Source of the DNA: Paenibacillus silagei
Lineage (GTDB): Bacteria > Bacillota > Bacilli > Paenibacillales > Paenibacillaceae
Length of the DNA: 64,000 nt
Direction of reading: 5' to 3'
Assembly (NCBI RefSeq): GCF_017874735.1
Contig: NZ_JAGGLV010000030.1
Location: 1-64,000, forward strand
Below the pieces are notes generated by a model. It saw nothing but the letters and a program-made list of their open reading frames with translations. It ran no database searches and was not told the origin of the DNA. Each line of letters begins with the position of its first letter. Within the stretch, counting starts at the first letter, position 1. This document shows, one piece after another, positions 61,765 to 64,000 of the stretch. The translations under genes and the position numbers were made by a program.

Positions 61765-64000
61765 ATGGCAGGTTCAGGTTCAGGCAATCCAAGCAGCATC
61801 AGTGAGCTTATTGTCCGGTTGAATGTATTGGTGAATCCAAATGTTCCCCGCTCTGTCGAGGAAGTGGAACAGCAAATTAAGGATTTGGAAGACGTGCTTA
61901 AGGGGCTGGCCAGGGCGGGCTACTTCGATCAACTGCGCGGAGATGCTGAGGACGCTGGCGACGAAGCCGAGCAACTTGGTGACAAACTTAAGGCTGCTTT
62001 CGAAAAAGTGGATTTCTCTATGCTGACTAAAGCGGTTGAACCCCTAAAAGCCGTATGGACGGCTGTGAATGATTCTGCCGGGGCAATGGCGCAGCTTCAG
62101 GCATCAACCGGATTAACCGCCGCTGAGATGAGCGGAATGAAAGAAATCTCCGATAGCCTGTACAGTCAGAATTACGGTAAAAACTTCGAAGATATCGGTG
62201 AGGCGGTTGGAACGGTACAGCAAGTTCTAGGCCAAACCGGAGATGAGCTGGAGAAGACCACCCAGACGGCTATGACGTATCGCGATGTTTTTAAGGGGGA
62301 TATATCAGACTCAGTACAAGCCGTTGACGCGATGATGCAAAAGTTCGGCATCTCTTCAGAGCAGGCATATAATCTGATGGCCCAAGGTGCGCAGAAGGGG
62401 ATGAACACATCCGGCGGGCTTCTAAGTGCCGTAGAGAAGTATAGCGCTGACTTCAAGAAGATGGGATATTCTGCTGACGAGATGTTTGAGTTGTTGAGCT
62501 CTGGCATGGACAATGGTGGGGATTCCCTTGAAGGTCTTGCCGGGGTTGTGAAGAAATTCAGCTCAACAGTGAAAGAGGGCTCAGATTCCACAAAGGCCGC
62601 CGTCTATGAGCTGTTTGCACCTGAGCAGCTGAACCAATTCAGTGCTGCACTTGTAAGCGGCGGAACGAAGTCGAAGGAATTCGGCGAATTGGTGAAAGTG
62701 GCCGGGAAGAATGGAGCTGTTGCCCTGGTCAAGGATTTGAAGGCGGGCGGAGACTCGGCGAGTAAGGCCATGCTTCAACTGCGCAAGACAATGGGCAGCG
62801 GGGATGAAATCTTCAAAGGGCTGGCAGATGGGTCTATGACCGGTAAGGATGCCATGAATCAGGTGATTGGCAAATTAAAAGCAATTAAAGATCCGGTTCA
62901 TCAAGCGGCCCTTGCCAGCGCTATATTCGGGGCTCAGTTTGAGGAAATAGGAAACAAAGCGGTGTTGTCGCTGGGCCAGACGCGGCATCAGTTTGATATG
63001 ACCCGGCAAACGATGGATGAAGTGTCTGCGATTAAGGACAATACGCTAACCGAGCAATTTTCAGCCATAGGGCGGGAGTTGATGTCCGGTCTTGTGGTTC
63101 CTCTGGGAGAGAGCGTGATGCCGGCGCTTCAGGGGCTGACTAGCTGGGCGTCAGACAACAAAGAAGTGCTGATGGTTATCGGACTTGCAGCGCCCACCGC
63201 AGTATTGGCTACCAAGGCAGTGAAGATTGTTCAGGAGTTCTCCACGATCATTAAGGCGGCCAGCGGGGCCAGCGGAGCGGCTGGAGGATTTGCGGGGGCA
63301 CTGGGATTGCTGACCAATCCCGTAGGTCTCGCTGTTGCCGGTGTGGGGCTGGTCACAGCAGGGGTCATCGCCTTCAAAAAGCATCAGGAGGATGCGCGCC
63401 AGGAGCTTTTGAATATGGGGGATGCACTGGATGAGTCCTATGCCAATTATGCGGGTGTTGAGGAGACGACAACCAAAACCCAGGATTTAATTACCGAGTA
63501 CGATCGGTTGACAGATAAGATTAAGGACGCAAAAACTCCTGCTGATGAATTGGCAGAAGCCAGAAGAAAGCAAAGAGATGTGGAACAAGAGCTTATTGAC
63601 ATGAATCCGGATATTCTGTCTGCAGAAGACTTGAAAAGTGGCAGATTCAGCGATCAACTTGGGCTTATCGGGAATCTTGCCAAAGCCCAGGAGGAGATGA
63701 GCCGACGAGATCTGGAGCACGAAGTACTATCAGCACAGGCGAAATTGCCAGATTTGGAGGATGAATATACAGCATCGACCGAAAAACTCGCCAAGCAGTA
63801 TGCTAAATATGATACTGATATGGCGAAATTTCAAGATTATCACGAGTACTTAAATCAGCTTGATGAGATTTGGGCGGGAAAGGGAAGCGAAAAGGAGAAA
63901 GTAGTAGAAATAGATGAAGTTCTTGCAAAAATAAATAAAGCCCAAAATACAGATTACTCTGATAAGGGTGCTACGGCTATTGAGAGAATTAGGGAGGATT
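61765..64000 (+). CDS. phage tail tape-measure protein, incomplete at the window end
   Basis: An open frame of 745 codons without a stop up to the window end. ATG 61765 follows AAGGAGGGAGG. Residues about 110-270 (QASTGLTAAEMSGMKEISDS, SVQAVDAMMQKFGISSEQAY, EKYSADFKKMGYSADEMFEL) match TP901-type tape-measure proteins. Two hydrophobic stretches (about 470-485 and 508-537) are typical of such proteins. The end (about 565-745) is coiled-coil-like and charged. The length of the complete protein would set the tail length. Confidence 0.9.
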   Translation, partial: MAGSGSGNPSSISELIVRLNVLVNPNVPRSVEEVEQQIKDLEDVLKGLARAGYFDQLRGDAEDAGDEAEQLGDKLKAAFEKVDFSMLTKAVEPLKAVWTAVNDSAGAMAQLQASTGLTAAEMSGMKEISDSLYSQNYGKNFEDIGEAVGTVQQVLGQTGDELEKTTQTAMTYRDVFKGDISDSVQAVDAMMQKFGISSEQAYNLMAQGAQKGMNTSGGLLSAVEKYSADFKKMGYSADEMFELLSSGMDNGGDSLEGLAGVVKKFSSTVKEGSDSTKAAVYELFAPEQLNQFSAALVSGGTKSKEFGELVKVAGKNGAVALVKDLKAGGDSASKAMLQLRKTMGSGDEIFKGLADGSMTGKDAMNQVIGKLKAIKDPVHQAALASAIFGAQFEEIGNKAVLSLGQTRHQFDMTRQTMDEVSAIKDNTLTEQFSAIGRELMSGLVVPLGESVMPALQGLTSWASDNKEVLMVIGLAAPTAVLATKAVKIVQEFSTIIKAASGASGAAGGFAGALGLLTNPVGLAVAGVGLVTAGVIAFKKHQEDARQELLNMGDALDESYANYAGVEETTTKTQDLITEYDRLTDKIKDAKTPADELAEARRKQRDVEQELIDMNPDILSAEDLKSGRFSDQLGLIGNLAKAQEEMSRRDLEHEVLSAQAKLPDLEDEYTASTEKLAKQYAKYDTDMAKFQDYHEYLNQLDEIWAGKGSEKEKVVEIDEVLAKINKAQNTDYSDKGATAIERIRED

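Noticed and set aside
61631-61822. 63-codon frame after the chaperone gene
   Set aside because: It is in a different frame from both the -1 extension and the tape-measure gene and overlaps both; the -1 frameshift reading explains the region better.

Overview
The window looks like a chromosomal segment of a Paenibacillus-type Firmicute (family Paenibacillaceae). The evidence is a Bacillus-like gene order (ctsR-mcsA-mcsB-clpC-radA-disA, ispD-ispF-gltX, cysE-cysS-mrnC-rlmB-rae1-sigH, secE-nusG, then the L11-to-alpha ribosomal superoperon), strong AGGAGG ribosome binding sites, TTG/GTG starts on rpoB, rpoC, secE and rpoA, a CtsR operator, a T-box and r-protein leaders. The genus is inferred from protein similarity remembered by eye, not from a search.

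Layout. Bases 1-92 are the 3' end of a 5S rRNA, followed by a terminator and a 265-base non-coding stretch with seven DnaA-box-like 9-mers, all in one orientation. From 527 to about 10155 come an Eis-like acetyltransferase, the CtsR-controlled protein quality-control operon (ctsR, mcsA, mcsB, clpC), radA, disA (c-di-AMP) and a phosphatidylserine synthase gene. A single minus-strand MazG-like gene (10329-10724) precedes a PIN/TRAM protein, the isoprenoid genes ispD-ispF, gltX, a cysteine T-box with cysE-cysS, then mrnC, rlmB, rae1 and sigH. From 20205 to 37089 lie rpmG-secE-nusG, the L11/L1/L10/L12 genes, rpoB-rpoC, an L7Ae-like protein, and rpsL-rpsG-fusA-tuf.

The ribosomal superoperon is interrupted at 37181-38886 by an oxygen/NO-type module. 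It holds a cupin and a V4R-domain protein on the minus strand and a divergent FNR-family regulator with all four predicted Fe-S cysteines. A perfect FNR box sits exactly where a class II activator site should be. The S10-spc-alpha genes then run from 39123 to 54301 (rpsJ to rplQ, including secY, adk, map, infA and rpoA), followed by truA, an L13 leader, rplM and rpsI.

From 56409 to the window end is an accessory region. It contains an ImmA/IrrE-like protease and an XRE repressor (minus strand), a divergent promoter region with repeated TTTCGTATT operators, an Xpf-like sigma factor, then contractile-tail genes: a tail-terminator-like protein, a small unknown, sheath, tube, a tail-assembly chaperone with a -1 frameshift site, and an unfinished tape-measure gene. 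No terminase, portal or capsid gene lies between the regulator and the tail genes. The cluster therefore looks like a phage-tail-like particle (R-type tailocin) with PBSX-like regulation and P2-like tail proteins. This is the most interesting part of the window, together with the frameshift, the FNR module, the DnaA-box array and an S12 protein with Arg56 and Ala104 at streptomycin-linked positions.
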